NCBI GenBank assembly: GCA_900548115.1
Contig: URJL01000002.1
Coordinates: 1 to 64,000 of the forward strand
DNA length: 64,000 nucleotides
Direction: 5' to 3'
DNA from: an uncultured Eubacteriales bacterium
GTDB taxonomy: Bacteria; Bacillota; Clostridia; Oscillospirales; CAG-382
The notes below the pieces were generated by a model. That model did not search any database. It was given only the letters and a program-made list of their open reading frames with translations, and had not been told where the DNA came from. This document shows positions 50,515-59,224 of the stretch, one piece after another (positions within the stretch are counted from its first letter, which is position 1; every line of letters begins with the position of its first letter). Both the position numbers and the translations under genes were made by a program.

Positions 50515-52577
50515 GTAAGACCTTAAAAGTGAAGCTTGCCGAAAATGCCGGCTTCTGCTTCGGCGTGCGCCGTGCAATCGAAACAGCGGAAAAAATGCTT
50601 GCAGACGGCGATACCAAAATTTTCACCGTCGGGGAACTGATCCACAACCGTCCGTTTCTCGAACGGCTCGAAGGGCGCGGTGTTTCGATCTGCAATGAGG
50701 AAAGCGCTGTATTGCTTTCAAAAGAATATCCGAACGCCCGCTTCCTGGTCCGCACGCACGGACTTCCGAAGAACATTTCCGACACTTTGCGGCGTGAAGG
50801 GGTTCGTCTTGTCGACGCGACTTGCCCGTTCGTTAAAAAGATCCATCGCATCGTCGCGGAATATTCCTCCGCCGAAACCGATACCATCATCATCGGAGAC
50901 AAGCATCATCCCGAGGTCGAAGGCATAGAAAGTTACGCAAACGGTCGTGTCGCCATTTGCTCGGACGAAGACGAACTGCAAAATTTTCTCAAAAATCATG
51001 CAGATTTTGGCAAAAATGGTATTGTTTTGGTCAGTCAAACAACTTTTAGCGTAAAAAAATATGAAAAATGCCAAAAATTAATAAAAAAGCTATATACAAA
51101 TCCAAAAATATTTGATACAATATGTAATGTCACTGAAAATCGGCAATTTGAAGCCGAACGCATGGCGCAGCGCGCCGATGTTATGCTTGTACTCGGAGGA
51201 AGGCAAAGCTCGAACTCCCGAAAACTGTATGATGTCTGCCGTGCGAAATGCGCAAACACTTTTTTTGCCGAGACGGTCAAGGATGTGCCGTTCGAAAAGA
51301 TCGCGGAGCTTTTCCGCGCTTCCCGTTCGGACCCCTTTATCGCAGGGATAACAGCAGGCGCCTCAACGCCTGATGATATAATAGAGGAGGTAAATATCAG
51401 AATGACTAATGAAATCGCACTCAATTCTGATGCAGCAGCAAACGAAAATCCTGAAATCAAGGATTCCATGACCTTTGAGGAAATGCTCAATGCGTCGTAC
51501 AAGACGATCCGTCCCGGTGAACGGGTACAGGGCGTCATCACCTCGGTAACACCCACTGAGGTACATGTCGATCTCGGTATCAAGCAGACCGGTATCATTC
51601 CCAATTCCGAGCTCAGCTTCGATCCCAACTTTAAGGTTGAAGAAAACTTTAAGGTCGGCGATAAGATAGACGTTGTCGTTGTTAAGTTCAACGATGCGGA
51701 AGGTATTGTAAACCTTTCCAAAAAGCGTATGGACGTTGACAAGAACTGGAACGCACTTAAGGATGCCTATGACAACGGCACCATCCTCGAGGGCAAGGTA
51801 GTCGAAGCCGTTCGCGGCGGCGTTATTTTCCAGACAGGTCCGCACAGAGTCTTTGTTCCCGCGTCGCACACCACTCTTCCCAGAAGCGAAAATGCTCCGA
51901 CCGAAGAAGATCTTGCAAAGCTCGTCGGCAACGAAGGCAGAATCAAGCTCATCGACATCAACGAGCAGAGAAAGAGAGCGGTCGGCTCCATGCGCGTTGT
52001 TATCCGTGAGGAAAGAAAAGCGCTCCAGAACAAGTTCTGGGAGACGGTTGAAGTCGGCAAGGAATACGACGGTGTTGTTAAGTCTCTTACGGCTTACGGC
52101 GCATTCGTTGACCTCGGCGGCGTTGACGGTATGGTTCACATTACCGAGCTTTCCTGGAAGCACATCAAGCATCCTTCGGATGTCGTAAAAGTCGGCGACA
52201 AGATCCATGTATTTGTCAAGGCTCTCGACCCCGAAAAGAAGCGCATTTCGCTCGGCTACAAGACCGAAGATACCAATCCCTGGACCATCTTCACGAACAA
52301 GTATGCCGTAGGTGATGTTGCCGAGGTTAAGATCGTAAACCTTATGCCTTTCGGTGCTTTTGCCGAGATCGTTCCCGGTGTTGACGGTCTTATCCACATT
52401 TCGCAGATCTGCGAGCAGAAGATCCAGAAGCCTGCCGACGTTCTGTCGGTCGGCGAGACCGTTGCTGCAAAGATCACGGCGATCGATACTGAAAACAAGA
52501 AGGTAAGTCTTTCCATCAAGGCGCTTCTCGTGCCCGAAGAAGAGACTGAAGCCGCCGAAGAGACCACCGAAGCATAA
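50511..52577 (+). CDS. ispH: Bifunctional IspH (HMBPP reductase) - ribosomal protein S1 fusion
   Basis: A 688-residue fusion. Residues 1-285 are IspH, the iron-sulfur enzyme that makes isopentenyl and dimethylallyl diphosphate in the MEP pathway; cluster Cys are in AGFCFGVRRA (about 15), VDATCPFVKK (about 104) and DTICNVTENRQ (about 204). Residues about 335-680 carry four S1 RNA-binding repeats (RVQGVITSVTPTEVHVDLGI; ILEGKVVEAVRGGVIF; YDGVVKSLTAYGAFVDLGG; AEVKIVNLMPFGAFAEIV). The same fusion is known in many Clostridia. The linker near 285-330 contains an internal Met (MTNEIALNSD) after GAGGAGG at 51386, so an S1-only product from an internal start is possible. Confidence 0.95.
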   Translation: MSKTLKVKLAENAGFCFGVRRAIETAEKMLADGDTKIFTVGELIHNRPFLERLEGRGVSICNEESAVLLSKEYPNARFLVRTHGLPKNISDTLRREGVRLVDATCPFVKKIHRIVAEYSSAETDTIIIGDKHHPEVEGIESYANGRVAICSDEDELQNFLKNHADFGKNGIVLVSQTTFSVKKYEKCQKLIKKLYTNPKIFDTICNVTENRQFEAERMAQRADVMLVLGGRQSSNSRKLYDVCRAKCANTFFAETVKDVPFEKIAELFRASRSDPFIAGITAGASTPDDIIEEVNIRMTNEIALNSDAAANENPEIKDSMTFEEMLNASYKTIRPGERVQGVITSVTPTEVHVDLGIKQTGIIPNSELSFDPNFKVEENFKVGDKIDVVVVKFNDAEGIVNLSKKRMDVDKNWNALKDAYDNGTILEGKVVEAVRGGVIFQTGPHRVFVPASHTTLPRSENAPTEEDLAKLVGNEGRIKLIDINEQRKRAVGSMRVVIREERKALQNKFWETVEVGKEYDGVVKSLTAYGAFVDLGGVDGMVHITELSWKHIKHPSDVVKVGDKIHVFVKALDPEKKRISLGYKTEDTNPWTIFTNKYAVGDVAEVKIVNLMPFGAFAEIVPGVDGLIHISQICEQKIQKPADVLSVGETVAAKITAIDTENKKVSLSIKALLVPEEETEAAEETTEA
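51384..51405 (+). promoter_or_regulatory. Possible internal ribosome site for an S1-only product
   Basis: GAGGAGG lies about 11-12 nt before an in-frame ATG at 51403, exactly at the IspH-S1 boundary. It could allow separate translation of the S1 half. This is inference. Confidence 0.4.
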
Positions 52578-52597
52578 CACATGATTTAAAACGGAGA

Positions 52598-52636
52598 ACC
52601 GAAGGGGGAGATTTTCTTCTCCTTCGGTTTTTCGAT
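52598..52636 (+). terminator. Terminator after ispH-S1
   Basis: Stem AACCGAA / TTCGGTT extended by GGAGA / TCTCC, then TTTTTCGATTTTTT. Confidence 0.85.
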
Positions 52637-52657
52637 TTTTTGCACCGAGGTGAAAGA

Positions 52658-53155
52658 ATGGCTCTTTTTATTCCCGATTATATGTACCCGACCGTTTACG
52701 ATATCCCGAAAGAACTGTTCGAAAGAGAGAAAACAAAGCTTGTTTTTTTGGATATCGACAATACGCTTGTCCCGTATGAAAAAGCAAAGCCGACAAAAGA
52801 AAATCTTTCGTGGCTGAAAATGCTTTCCGACGTCGGAATCGAGGCGGTTTTTATTTCGAATAATCACGAACCGCGCGTAAAGGACTATGCGCTTTCGACG
52901 GGGCTTGCTTATCGATTCGAAGCGGGAAAGCCTTCGGGAGCGGTACATCGACAAATGATGAAAGAGCGCGGTATCTTGCCGCAAAACTGCCTTGCGATCG
53001 GAGATCAGATCCTGACCGATGTGCTTGCCGCGCATCTTGCCGGCTGCAAGGCAGTTTTGGTGGAACCGATAAAGGATCTCGATACGCTGTTTGTGAAAAG
53101 CAAACGATGGCTTGAAAAGCCGTTTATACACAGCTATAAACGAAAGCACAAATAA
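52658..53155 (+). CDS. YqeG-family HAD phosphatase
   Basis: A 165-residue HAD superfamily IIIA phosphatase. FLDIDNTLVPY (about 32-42) holds the nucleophile Asp and its D+2 partner, FISNN near 70 is motif II, and GDQILTDVLAA near 120 binds magnesium. YqeG/GEP4 members include phosphatidylglycerophosphate phosphatases, so a lipid role is possible. GAGGTGAAAG precedes the ATG at 52658; six upstream codons begin with TTG and overlap that site. Confidence 0.9.
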   Translation: MALFIPDYMYPTVYDIPKELFEREKTKLVFLDIDNTLVPYEKAKPTKENLSWLKMLSDVGIEAVFISNNHEPRVKDYALSTGLAYRFEAGKPSGAVHRQMMKERGILPQNCLAIGDQILTDVLAAHLAGCKAVLVEPIKDLDTLFVKSKRWLEKPFIHSYKRKHK

Positions 53156-53193
53156 AGCACAAATCAAATAAAGAAGAGAAAGGACGGATAAAC

Positions 53194-54054
53194 ATGGCGG
53201 CACTTTTCGGACCGGGCGGGAACTCGGAGAGCTTTTACGAAAAAGGATATAAGGCAACCGTTGATGCCCCGAAATATGTACACGAAATGGGGCTGGACGC
53301 CTATGAATACGAAGCGGGAAACGGCGTTACGGCATCCGAAGCGACCTTTGCCAAAATCGGTGAGACGGCAAAAAAGTACGGGATTCACATGACGATCCAC
53401 GCGCCGTATTATATTTCGCTCTCATCGGTCGACGAAGAAAAGCGAAAGAAAAGCGCAGGATATATCGTAAGCTCCGCAAAGGCTCTTCGCGGTCTCGGCG
53501 GCGACCTTATGGTCATTCACGCCGGCAGTACCGCAAAGCTCGACCGCACGGTCGCTCTTCAATATGCCCTCGGCGCGCTGGAACATACACTCGGCGTGTT
53601 AAACGATGAGGGACTGTACGGTGTAAAGCTCGGGATCGAGACGATGGGCAAAGTGAATCAGCTCGGTACGCTCAATGAAGTCCTTGCTCTTTGCAAGGCG
53701 GACACGACCGTCGTGCCGGTCGTGGATTTCGGACATATGAACGCGCGCGAGCAAGGCGGCGTCTTTACGAATGCCGACGATTACAAACGTGTTTTCGACC
53801 GCATTTCAGAGAGTTGCGGTGCGATAGTGGCAGAGCATCTGCACTGCCATTTTTCCAAGATCGAATATACCTCGGGCGGAGAAAAACGTCATCTCACATT
53901 TGAGGATACGGTGTACGGTCCGGATTTTGAACCGCTTATGAATGCCATTGCCTCTCTCGGCGTTTCTCCGACGATTATTTGCGAATCGAAGGGAACCATG
54001 GCGGAGGATGCTCTCGCCATGAAAAAAGCGTACGAGGGCCTTCTGAAGGCATAA
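53194..54054 (+). CDS. Endonuclease IV-like TIM-barrel protein
   Basis: A 286-residue protein of the AP endonuclease family 2. Zinc ligands follow the Nfo order: IHAPYY (about 69), VIHAG (about 110), GIETMGK (about 148), VVDFGHMNA (about 180), HLHCHFSK (about 216) and ICESKG (about 267). It would cut DNA at abasic sites. AAAGGAC precedes the ATG. Confidence 0.88.
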   Translation: MAALFGPGGNSESFYEKGYKATVDAPKYVHEMGLDAYEYEAGNGVTASEATFAKIGETAKKYGIHMTIHAPYYISLSSVDEEKRKKSAGYIVSSAKALRGLGGDLMVIHAGSTAKLDRTVALQYALGALEHTLGVLNDEGLYGVKLGIETMGKVNQLGTLNEVLALCKADTTVVPVVDFGHMNAREQGGVFTNADDYKRVFDRISESCGAIVAEHLHCHFSKIEYTSGGEKRHLTFEDTVYGPDFEPLMNAIASLGVSPTIICESKGTMAEDALAMKKAYEGLLKA

Positions 54055-54070
54055 GAGAAGGGGAAACAGC

Positions 54071-55162
54071 ATGAATTATCTTACCGAGCGTCTGAAAAAA
54101 GTATGTGAAAGTCTTGAAGACTGCGACGCGCTTTATATAACCGACGATGTTACACGGCGCTATATCTTTAATTTTGCATCCACTGCCGGGATCGGTTTTA
54201 TTTCCCGGGAAAAATGCGTGCTTTTATTGGATTTTCGCTATTATGAAAAAGCCGTTCGCCAACAGAAGCAGGGTGAAATGTCAAAGGAGATTGAAATAAT
54301 CGAGCAGACAACGCCTGTTGCCGATTTCCTCAAGACTCAGCTTTCCGCGTGCCGCATACGCCGCCTTTTCTTCGAGGACCGACGTATGACGCATGCCGAT
54401 TTTTGCTCTCTGCGCAAATGTCTCGCCGATGTTTGCGAGCTTGCGCCGATGGGCGACCGCATCGAACGTTTTCGCATGGTAAAGGATGAGTACGAACTTG
54501 CCCGCATCATTCAGGCGCAACGTATTACAGACGCCGCTTTCTCTCATATTCTGAACATTTTACACCGTGGTATGACCGAGCGAGAGGTCGCGCTCGAACT
54601 TGAATTTTTTATGCGCAAAAACGGCGCGGACGGCCTATCCTTTGATACTATTTGCGTGTCGGGAAAAAAGTCGTCCATGCCGCACGGCGTACCCGAGGAT
54701 ATTCCGATCGAGGACGGTTTTCTCACGATGGATTTCGGCGCCCGCTTTGACGGCTATTGCTCGGATATGACACGCACCGTATGTGTAGGCGAGCCGAGCG
54801 ACGAGATGCGTCACGTATACGATAAAGTCTTCGAAGCACAGAAAGCGGCGCTGAATACGGCGCGCGGCAGGCTTTTGGGAATGACCGTTGACAAAGCGGC
54901 ACGCGATGTGATCGACGGTGCGGGCTACAAAGGGTGCTTCGGACACGCAACAGGGCACTCCTTGGGTCTTGAAATACACGAGTCGCCCAATTTCAGCCCG
55001 AAAGAAGAGAGAGTCGTGCCGTGCGGTGCCGTCGTCAGTGTCGAACCGGGGATCTATATCCCCGAAAAGTGCGGCGTTCGCATAGAAGATATCGTATTTT
55101 TAACGGAAAATGGCTGTAAAAACTTGACAAACAGCACAAAAGAGTTTATAATAATTAAGTAA
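54071..55162 (+). CDS. M24-family aminopeptidase (Xaa-Pro type)
   Basis: A 363-residue pita-bread metallopeptidase. The N-terminal 130 residues form the creatinase-like domain. Metal ligands: Asp in TMDFGARFDGY and YCSDMTRTV (about 220-235), His in GHATGHSLGLEIHE (about 296), Glu in VVSVEPGIY (about 326) and GVRIEDIVF. GAAGGGGAAAC precedes the ATG. The end of the gene contains the promoter of efp. Confidence 0.92.
   Translation: MNYLTERLKKVCESLEDCDALYITDDVTRRYIFNFASTAGIGFISREKCVLLLDFRYYEKAVRQQKQGEMSKEIEIIEQTTPVADFLKTQLSACRIRRLFFEDRRMTHADFCSLRKCLADVCELAPMGDRIERFRMVKDEYELARIIQAQRITDAAFSHILNILHRGMTEREVALELEFFMRKNGADGLSFDTICVSGKKSSMPHGVPEDIPIEDGFLTMDFGARFDGYCSDMTRTVCVGEPSDEMRHVYDKVFEAQKAALNTARGRLLGMTVDKAARDVIDGAGYKGCFGHATGHSLGLEIHESPNFSPKEERVVPCGAVVSVEPGIYIPEKCGVRIEDIVFLTENGCKNLTNSTKEFIIIK
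55124..55152 (+). promoter_or_regulatory. Consensus promoter of efp
   Basis: Exact TTGACA (55124-55129), 17-nt spacer, exact TATAAT (55147-55152), inside the last codons of the M24 peptidase gene. A leader of about 90 nt follows, with a hairpin GAGTACA / TGTACTC (55195-55216). Confidence 0.9.
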
Positions 55163-55250
55163 AACCGCAGTTTCGTATAAGACGGAGTTTTTTTGAGTAC
55201 ACTTACCGTTGTACTCGGGAATGCAAACTATTTTTGGAGGACATATACAC

Positions 55251-55817
55251 ATGATTACAGCAAGTGATTTCAGAAACGGCGTAACGTTTGAAGAAGACGG
55301 TCAGGTACTTCAGGTCGTTGAATTTCTTCATGTAAAGCCCGGCAAGGGCGCGGCCTTTGTCCGCACCAAGCTTAAGAATGTCGTAACCGGCGCCGTTATC
55401 GAAAAATCGTATAACCCGACCGCTAAGGTTCAGCAGGCTTTCGTCGAAAGAAAGGATATGGAATACCTTTACAACGACGGTGACCTTTACTATTTCATGG
55501 ATACCGAGACCTACGAGCAGATGCCTATCGGCAAGGATGCTCTCTCCGACAACTTCCGTTTCGTCAAGGAAAACACCACCTGCAAGATCATCTCCTACAA
55601 GGGTAAGATCTTCAGCGTTGAGCCTCCTATCTTTATGGAGCTTGAAGTTACCGAGACCGAGCCCGGCTTCAAGGGTGATACCGCAACCAACGTAACCAAG
55701 CCCGCTACGCTCGAGACCGGCGCCGAAATCAAGGTTCCGCTCTTCATCACGGTCGGCGATCGCATCAAGATCGATACCAGAACCGGCGAATATCTTGAAA
55801 GAGTTACCAACAAGTAA
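55251..55817 (+). CDS. efp: Elongation factor P
   Basis: A 188-residue translation factor that relieves stalling at polyproline. [20 protein letters not shown] (about 24-43) carries the tip Lys of domain I; domains II and III follow ([20 protein letters not shown] and [17 protein letters not shown]). TTGGAGG precedes the ATG at 55251; the longer frame to 55209 is not supported. No EpmA/B-type genes are in view. Confidence 0.97.
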   Translation: MITASDFRNGVTFEEDGQVLQVVEFLHVKPGKGAAFVRTKLKNVVTGAVIEKSYNPTAKVQQAFVERKDMEYLYNDGDLYYFMDTETYEQMPIGKDALSDNFRFVKENTTCKIISYKGKIFSVEPPIFMELEVTETEPGFKGDTATNVTKPATLETGAEIKVPLFITVGDRIKIDTRTGEYLERVTNK

Positions 55818-55859
55818 TTTTATAAAGGACGTTTCACCGTTTTAAGGGAGGTATGGGTT

Positions 55860-56195
55860 ATGACAACTATGGAAAAGGTAGCGCACCTTAAGGGCGTTAT
55901 GGAAGGCATGGAATTCGACACGACCACAAAGGAAGGCAAGCTGCTGTCTCTTGTCGTTGACATTTTGGACGGTCTTTCTGCCGAGGTAAGTGAGATCGAG
56001 GATGATCTGGACACCCTGTTTGATTTTGCCGATGAGCTGGATGAAGATCTCGGCGCGGTAGAGTCGGATGTATACGGCTGTGACGAAGACGACGAGTATG
56101 ACGACGATCTCGACGAGTATGACGAAGACGAAGACATGCCCGACTGCTGTGTAGGCTGTGAAGACGATTGCTCGACCTGCGGCGAAGATCACTGA
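55860..56195 (+). CDS. CD1247-like acidic small protein
   Basis: A 111-residue protein. The first 70 residues (KVAHLKGVMEGMEFDTTTKE, then a helical region) resemble the CD1247 N-terminal domain of Clostridia. The end is very acidic and has a Cys cluster (DCCVGCEDDCSTC), possibly metal-binding. AAGGGAGG precedes the ATG, 42 nt after efp. Function unknown. Confidence 0.8.
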   Translation: MTTMEKVAHLKGVMEGMEFDTTTKEGKLLSLVVDILDGLSAEVSEIEDDLDTLFDFADELDEDLGAVESDVYGCDEDDEYDDDLDEYDEDEDMPDCCVGCEDDCSTCGEDH

Positions 56196-56269
56196 TTCGC
56201 TTCCGGTTTAAAGGCGTGTGTTGATAAATCAAACGCAAAGCCGGTTTTAACAATCGAATAAACAAGTAA

Positions 56270-56302
56270 ACGGGTTCGGCATTGCGCCGAGCCCGTTTTT
56301 TA
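56270..56302 (+). terminator. Terminator of the efp operon
   Basis: Stem ACGGG..CGGC / GCGCCGA.CCCGT with an ATT loop and then TTTTTT; a few unpaired bases. Confidence 0.85.
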
Positions 56303-56318
56303 ATTATAAAATAAAAGC

Positions 56319-56347
56319 TTGACATAAAACACAACATGATATAAAAT
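56319..56347 (+). promoter_or_regulatory. Promoter of the M14-like gene
   Basis: TTGACA (56319-56324), 17-nt spacer, TAAAAT (56342-56347). Confidence 0.8.
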
Positions 56348-56428
56348 GCCGTTGTACATAACGGTGAAAAACGCAATAAACCATACACTGAGTTAGAATA
56401 AAAGCTCAGATCAGAAAGGAACGGTATA

Positions 56429-56875
56429 ATGTCAATTCCCGCAAACTCCTACGGCGCCGGTGCTGTCCGACTTTGGAATCCACCGCCTCAGCCGGACATT
56501 TTGGGAAAAGAAAACAGTTTTGCCGATATCGAATGGACCTCCGATGATATTGACCGCCGCCTGTACGAGCCACTGAGATACCTCTATCTCTATTCAATAA
56601 AGAAAATTTCGATCGGAAAGGACACAAGCGGGTCTTGCGATATGACCGCGTGGAAATTTACTCCCGAGCGGTACGGAAAGACGGTATATCTGCAAGCCGG
56701 CGTTCACGCGATCGAAACCGAGGGTTATTTCGGGCTTGCGCGCTTAATGAATCTGACCGGAAGCACGTTGGAGCACTCGGATTATGTGTTTGACGATGTT
56801 TTGGGTAGTTCCGCGTGCATATCACGCGTAGTCGAGCCGTACGCGAATCATCTGTTGGCTTTTTGGGGATACTGA
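56429..56875 (+). pseudogene. M14-like peptidase, truncated at the 3' end
   Basis: A 148-residue open frame with a good promoter and AAAGGAA ribosome site. LYEPLRYLYLYSIKKISIGK and WKFTPERYGKTVYLQAGVHA followed by IETEGYFGLARLM resemble the start of M14-type hydrolases; AGVH..E gives the first zinc-binding pair HxxE. The rest of the domain, with the third ligand and the catalytic Glu, is missing. The frame stops 20-30 nt before an IS200-type end, and no 3' part is found beyond the element. Probably a gene broken by insertion and deletion. Confidence 0.6.
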
Positions 56876-56903
56876 TCGTCTGAGCATGCTATGGATTAAT
56901 CAT

Positions 56904-56926
56904 AACCACCGGCTTAGCCGGTGGTT
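56904..56926. repeat. IS200 end hairpin (left)
   Basis: Perfect 10-bp stem with a TTA loop. Serves as recognition structure for the Y1 transposase. Confidence 0.8.
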
Positions 56927-57021
56927 TGCTCATCCCTATAAGGGCATAATACCGGCAGGGCTAAAAGCCCTCTGAACAGGTCTGCCAACCGCAAGCGATT
57001 TCAAACCGCCGCTAAAACGGC

Positions 57022-57502
57022 TTACTTTTTGTTATGGTGCACCGGCTCACCCGTAAACGGGTCTGTATACTCTCGTAATGTCGTTTGTTCATAGGCTACA
57101 TCTTCTTGCAATTGGTGCTTGATATATTCCGCTATTGCCTTTTTATTTTTTCCAACCGTATCTACGTAACATCCTCTGCACCAAGGCTCTCGATTTCCAT
57201 ACTTATATTTCATATTTTCATGCCTATCCAATATCATTAAGCTACTTTTCTCTTTTAGGTAATCCCATGAAGCTTGATACACTTATTTTTGGTGGTATAC
57301 TTACCAACATATGTATGTAATCCGGACATGCCTCCGCTTCTATTATCTCGACTCCTTTTCACTCACATAGTTTTCGTATTATGTTTCCTATATTTTTCTT
57401 AATCTTTCCATAGATTACTTGTCTTTGATATTTTGGTGCAAATACTATATGGTACTTGCAATTTCATATCGTATGTGATAAACTATTTGTGTCAATTTTC
57501 AT
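57022..57502 (-). pseudogene. tnpA: IS200 Y1 transposase (tnpA), inactivated
   Basis: Reading from ATG at 57502 (AGGAGG upstream) gives an IS200 TnpA: NCKYHIVFAPKYQRQVIYGK, GVEIIEAEACPDYIHMLVSI and, after a frameshift near 57260, YLKEKSSLMILDRHENMKYK and EPWCRGCYVDTVGKN with the catalytic Tyr. Two in-frame TGA codons interrupt it (codon 13, where the family has Trp, and before KGVEII). The HUH motif reads Y-I-H instead of H-I-H. The element therefore cannot move on its own. Confidence 0.88.
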
Positions 57503-57599
57503 AATTGATCCTCCTGTCTTATTCTACTTGCGGTTGTTCAGACCCGCTTCTATTATTTCACAGGAGGTTTTCTTTCTCAACGGCAAAAGCCTTTTTCGA

Positions 57600-57622
57600 A
57601 CCACTCGCTTAACGAGTGGTTT
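57600..57622. repeat. IS200 end hairpin (right)
   Basis: Perfect 9-bp stem with a 5-nt loop, the partner of 56904-56926. Sequence 57503-57599 between it and tnpA holds no gene. Confidence 0.8.
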
Positions 57623-57630
57623 TCATAACC

Positions 57631-57667
57631 AAAAAACTGCCGCAGGCATTTTGCCTGCGGCAGTTTG
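57631..57667 (-). terminator. Terminator of the oad operon
   Basis: Minus-strand stem AAACTGCCGCAGGCA / TGCCTGCGGCAGTTT with an AAA loop and six T. It lies between oadA and the IS200 end. Confidence 0.92.
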
Positions 57668-57705
57668 ATTTGTTCGGAGCCGTATCAAACTCTGTACTAA
57701 TTTTT

Positions 57706-59142
57706 TTACTTCAGAAGATCCTGTACGTAAATCACCTTTACGCCGCCTTCGGTCTTTTCGGTCTTGGCGGGTTGTGCTGCGGCAGGTGCTTCGGCGCGAC
57801 CGTCGCGGATATCAAAGAACTTCTGCGCAACCTGCGGGAAGAGAGCGTAGCTGAGTACGTCTTCATCGCTCTTGGCAATGCCCTTCGTTTCTTCCTTGTA
57901 CTTTTCAAACTCGGGAGCAATATTATCGGCAGGTCGGCAAGTGATGATCGGATCGTCTCCGATTGCCTTCTTGCGAACTTCTTCGTTTACCTCACCCGGG
58001 AGCTGTCCGTATTCGCCGCGGAGAAGTCCCTTCGATTCCTTGGTAAACACCTTATAGCGCTCACCCGAAAGCACATTCAGAACCGCCTGAGAGCCGACAA
58101 TCTGGCTGGTAGGCGTTACAAGCGGAGGATATCCGAAATCCTTACGAACACGCGGAACTTCGGCAAGAACCTCATAATACTTGTCCTGTGCATTTGCCTG
58201 CTTCAGCTGAGAGATCAGGTTGGAAAGCATTCCGCCCGGAACCTGATACAAGAGGGTGTTGGTGTCGACGCTGAGAACTTTCGGATCGAGAAATCCTTCG
58301 TCCTTGAGCTTCTTAGCAACCGTGCGGAAGTGTGCTGCCGCTTCGGAAAGCTTATTGAGGTCGAGACCGGTGTCGCGGTCGGTGCCCTTGAGGGTCGCAA
58401 CGAGCGACTCGGTAGCGGGCTGAGACGTACCGTTGGCAAGAGGGGAGAGCGCGCAGTCGACAATATCAACGCCTGCCTGTGACGCCATAAGATTGACCAT
58501 ATCGCCCGTACCGGTGGTGTTGTGGGTGTGGAGATGAATCGGAACCTTAACGTTTTCTTTCAGCTTCTTGACAAGCGAATAAGCGTCATACGGAAGCAGA
58601 AGGTTTGCCATATCCTTGATACAGATAACATCCGCGCCCATGTTTTCGAGCTGTTTTGCAAGATTTACGAAATATTCTTCGTTGTGAACGGGGGATACGG
58701 TGTAGCTGATGGCAGCCTCGCAAATACCGCCGTACTTCTTACAGCTCTCCATTGCCATACGCATGTTGCGGGTGTCGTTCAGCGCGTCGAAAATACGAAT
58801 CACATCGATACCGTTGCCGATCGAACGCTCGATAAACTTTTCGACGACATCGTCGGCATAGTGCTTGTATCCGAGAATATTCTGACCGCGCAGGAGCATT
58901 TGGAGCTTGGTCTTGGGCATTGCCTTTTTCAGCTTGCGGAGACGTTCCCACGGATCTTCATTCAGAAAGCGCATGCAGGAATCAAACGTCGCACCGCCCC
59001 AGCATTCCAAAGACCAGTAGCCCATGTTATCCAACAGCTCACATGCGGGAAGCATGTCCTCGGTACGCATTCTGGTGGCGGCTTGCGACTGGTGTGCGTC
59101 ACGCAGGATCGTATCGGTTATTTTAAGCGGATTTTTAGCCAT
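57706..59142 (-). CDS. oadA: Oxaloacetate decarboxylase-type carboxyltransferase, alpha subunit
   Basis: A 478-residue subunit that moves CO2 from a carboxyacid (oxaloacetate in the best-known enzyme) to biotin. TDTILRDAHQSQAATRMRTE at about 9-28 opens the barrel; metal and Lys sites are in DVICIKDMANLL and PIHLHTHNTTGTGD (about 180-215). The PYC-OADA conserved domain follows (about 300-450). The C-terminal biotin domain is absent and is encoded separately at 60896. The start at 59142 is preferred over an upstream Met in frame because the barrel motif follows directly. Confidence 0.9.
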   Translation of the reverse strand: MAKNPLKITDTILRDAHQSQAATRMRTEDMLPACELLDNMGYWSLECWGGATFDSCMRFLNEDPWERLRKLKKAMPKTKLQMLLRGQNILGYKHYADDVVEKFIERSIGNGIDVIRIFDALNDTRNMRMAMESCKKYGGICEAAISYTVSPVHNEEYFVNLAKQLENMGADVICIKDMANLLLPYDAYSLVKKLKENVKVPIHLHTHNTTGTGDMVNLMASQAGVDIVDCALSPLANGTSQPATESLVATLKGTDRDTGLDLNKLSEAAAHFRTVAKKLKDEGFLDPKVLSVDTNTLLYQVPGGMLSNLISQLKQANAQDKYYEVLAEVPRVRKDFGYPPLVTPTSQIVGSQAVLNVLSGERYKVFTKESKGLLRGEYGQLPGEVNEEVRKKAIGDDPIITCRPADNIAPEFEKYKEETKGIAKSDEDVLSYALFPQVAQKFFDIRDGRAEAPAAAQPAKTEKTEGGVKVIYVQDLLK

Positions 59143-59224
59143 GTTGATTACTCTTTTCTCCGACAAAATGATAACGGGAAAAGGCGGGGATTGTCGGCAT
59201 CCCACGCCCTATATTCCGTAAAGA

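Larger units (their letters stand above)
56876..57626 (-). mobile_element. Degenerate IS200/IS605-family element
   Basis: A tnpA-like gene on the minus strand is flanked by two subterminal hairpins: AACCACCGGC / GCCGGTGGTT (56904-56926) and AACCACTCG / CGAGTGGTT (57600-57622). Single-stranded hairpin ends without terminal inverted repeats are typical of this family. Ends are approximate. No tnpB is present. Confidence 0.85.

Noticed and set aside
51363..52580. A 405-codon minus-strand frame opposite the S1 repeats
   Set aside because: Antisense to four S1 domains; no supporting motif.
56085..56135. Short GAC/GAG repeat
   Set aside because: It encodes the acidic tail of the CD1247-like protein.
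57022..57502. Reassignment of TGA to Trp, suggested by a TGA where the IS200 transposase has Trp
   Set aside because: The same gene has a second TGA, a frameshift and a lost HUH His, and other genes use TGA as stop and TGG for Trp.
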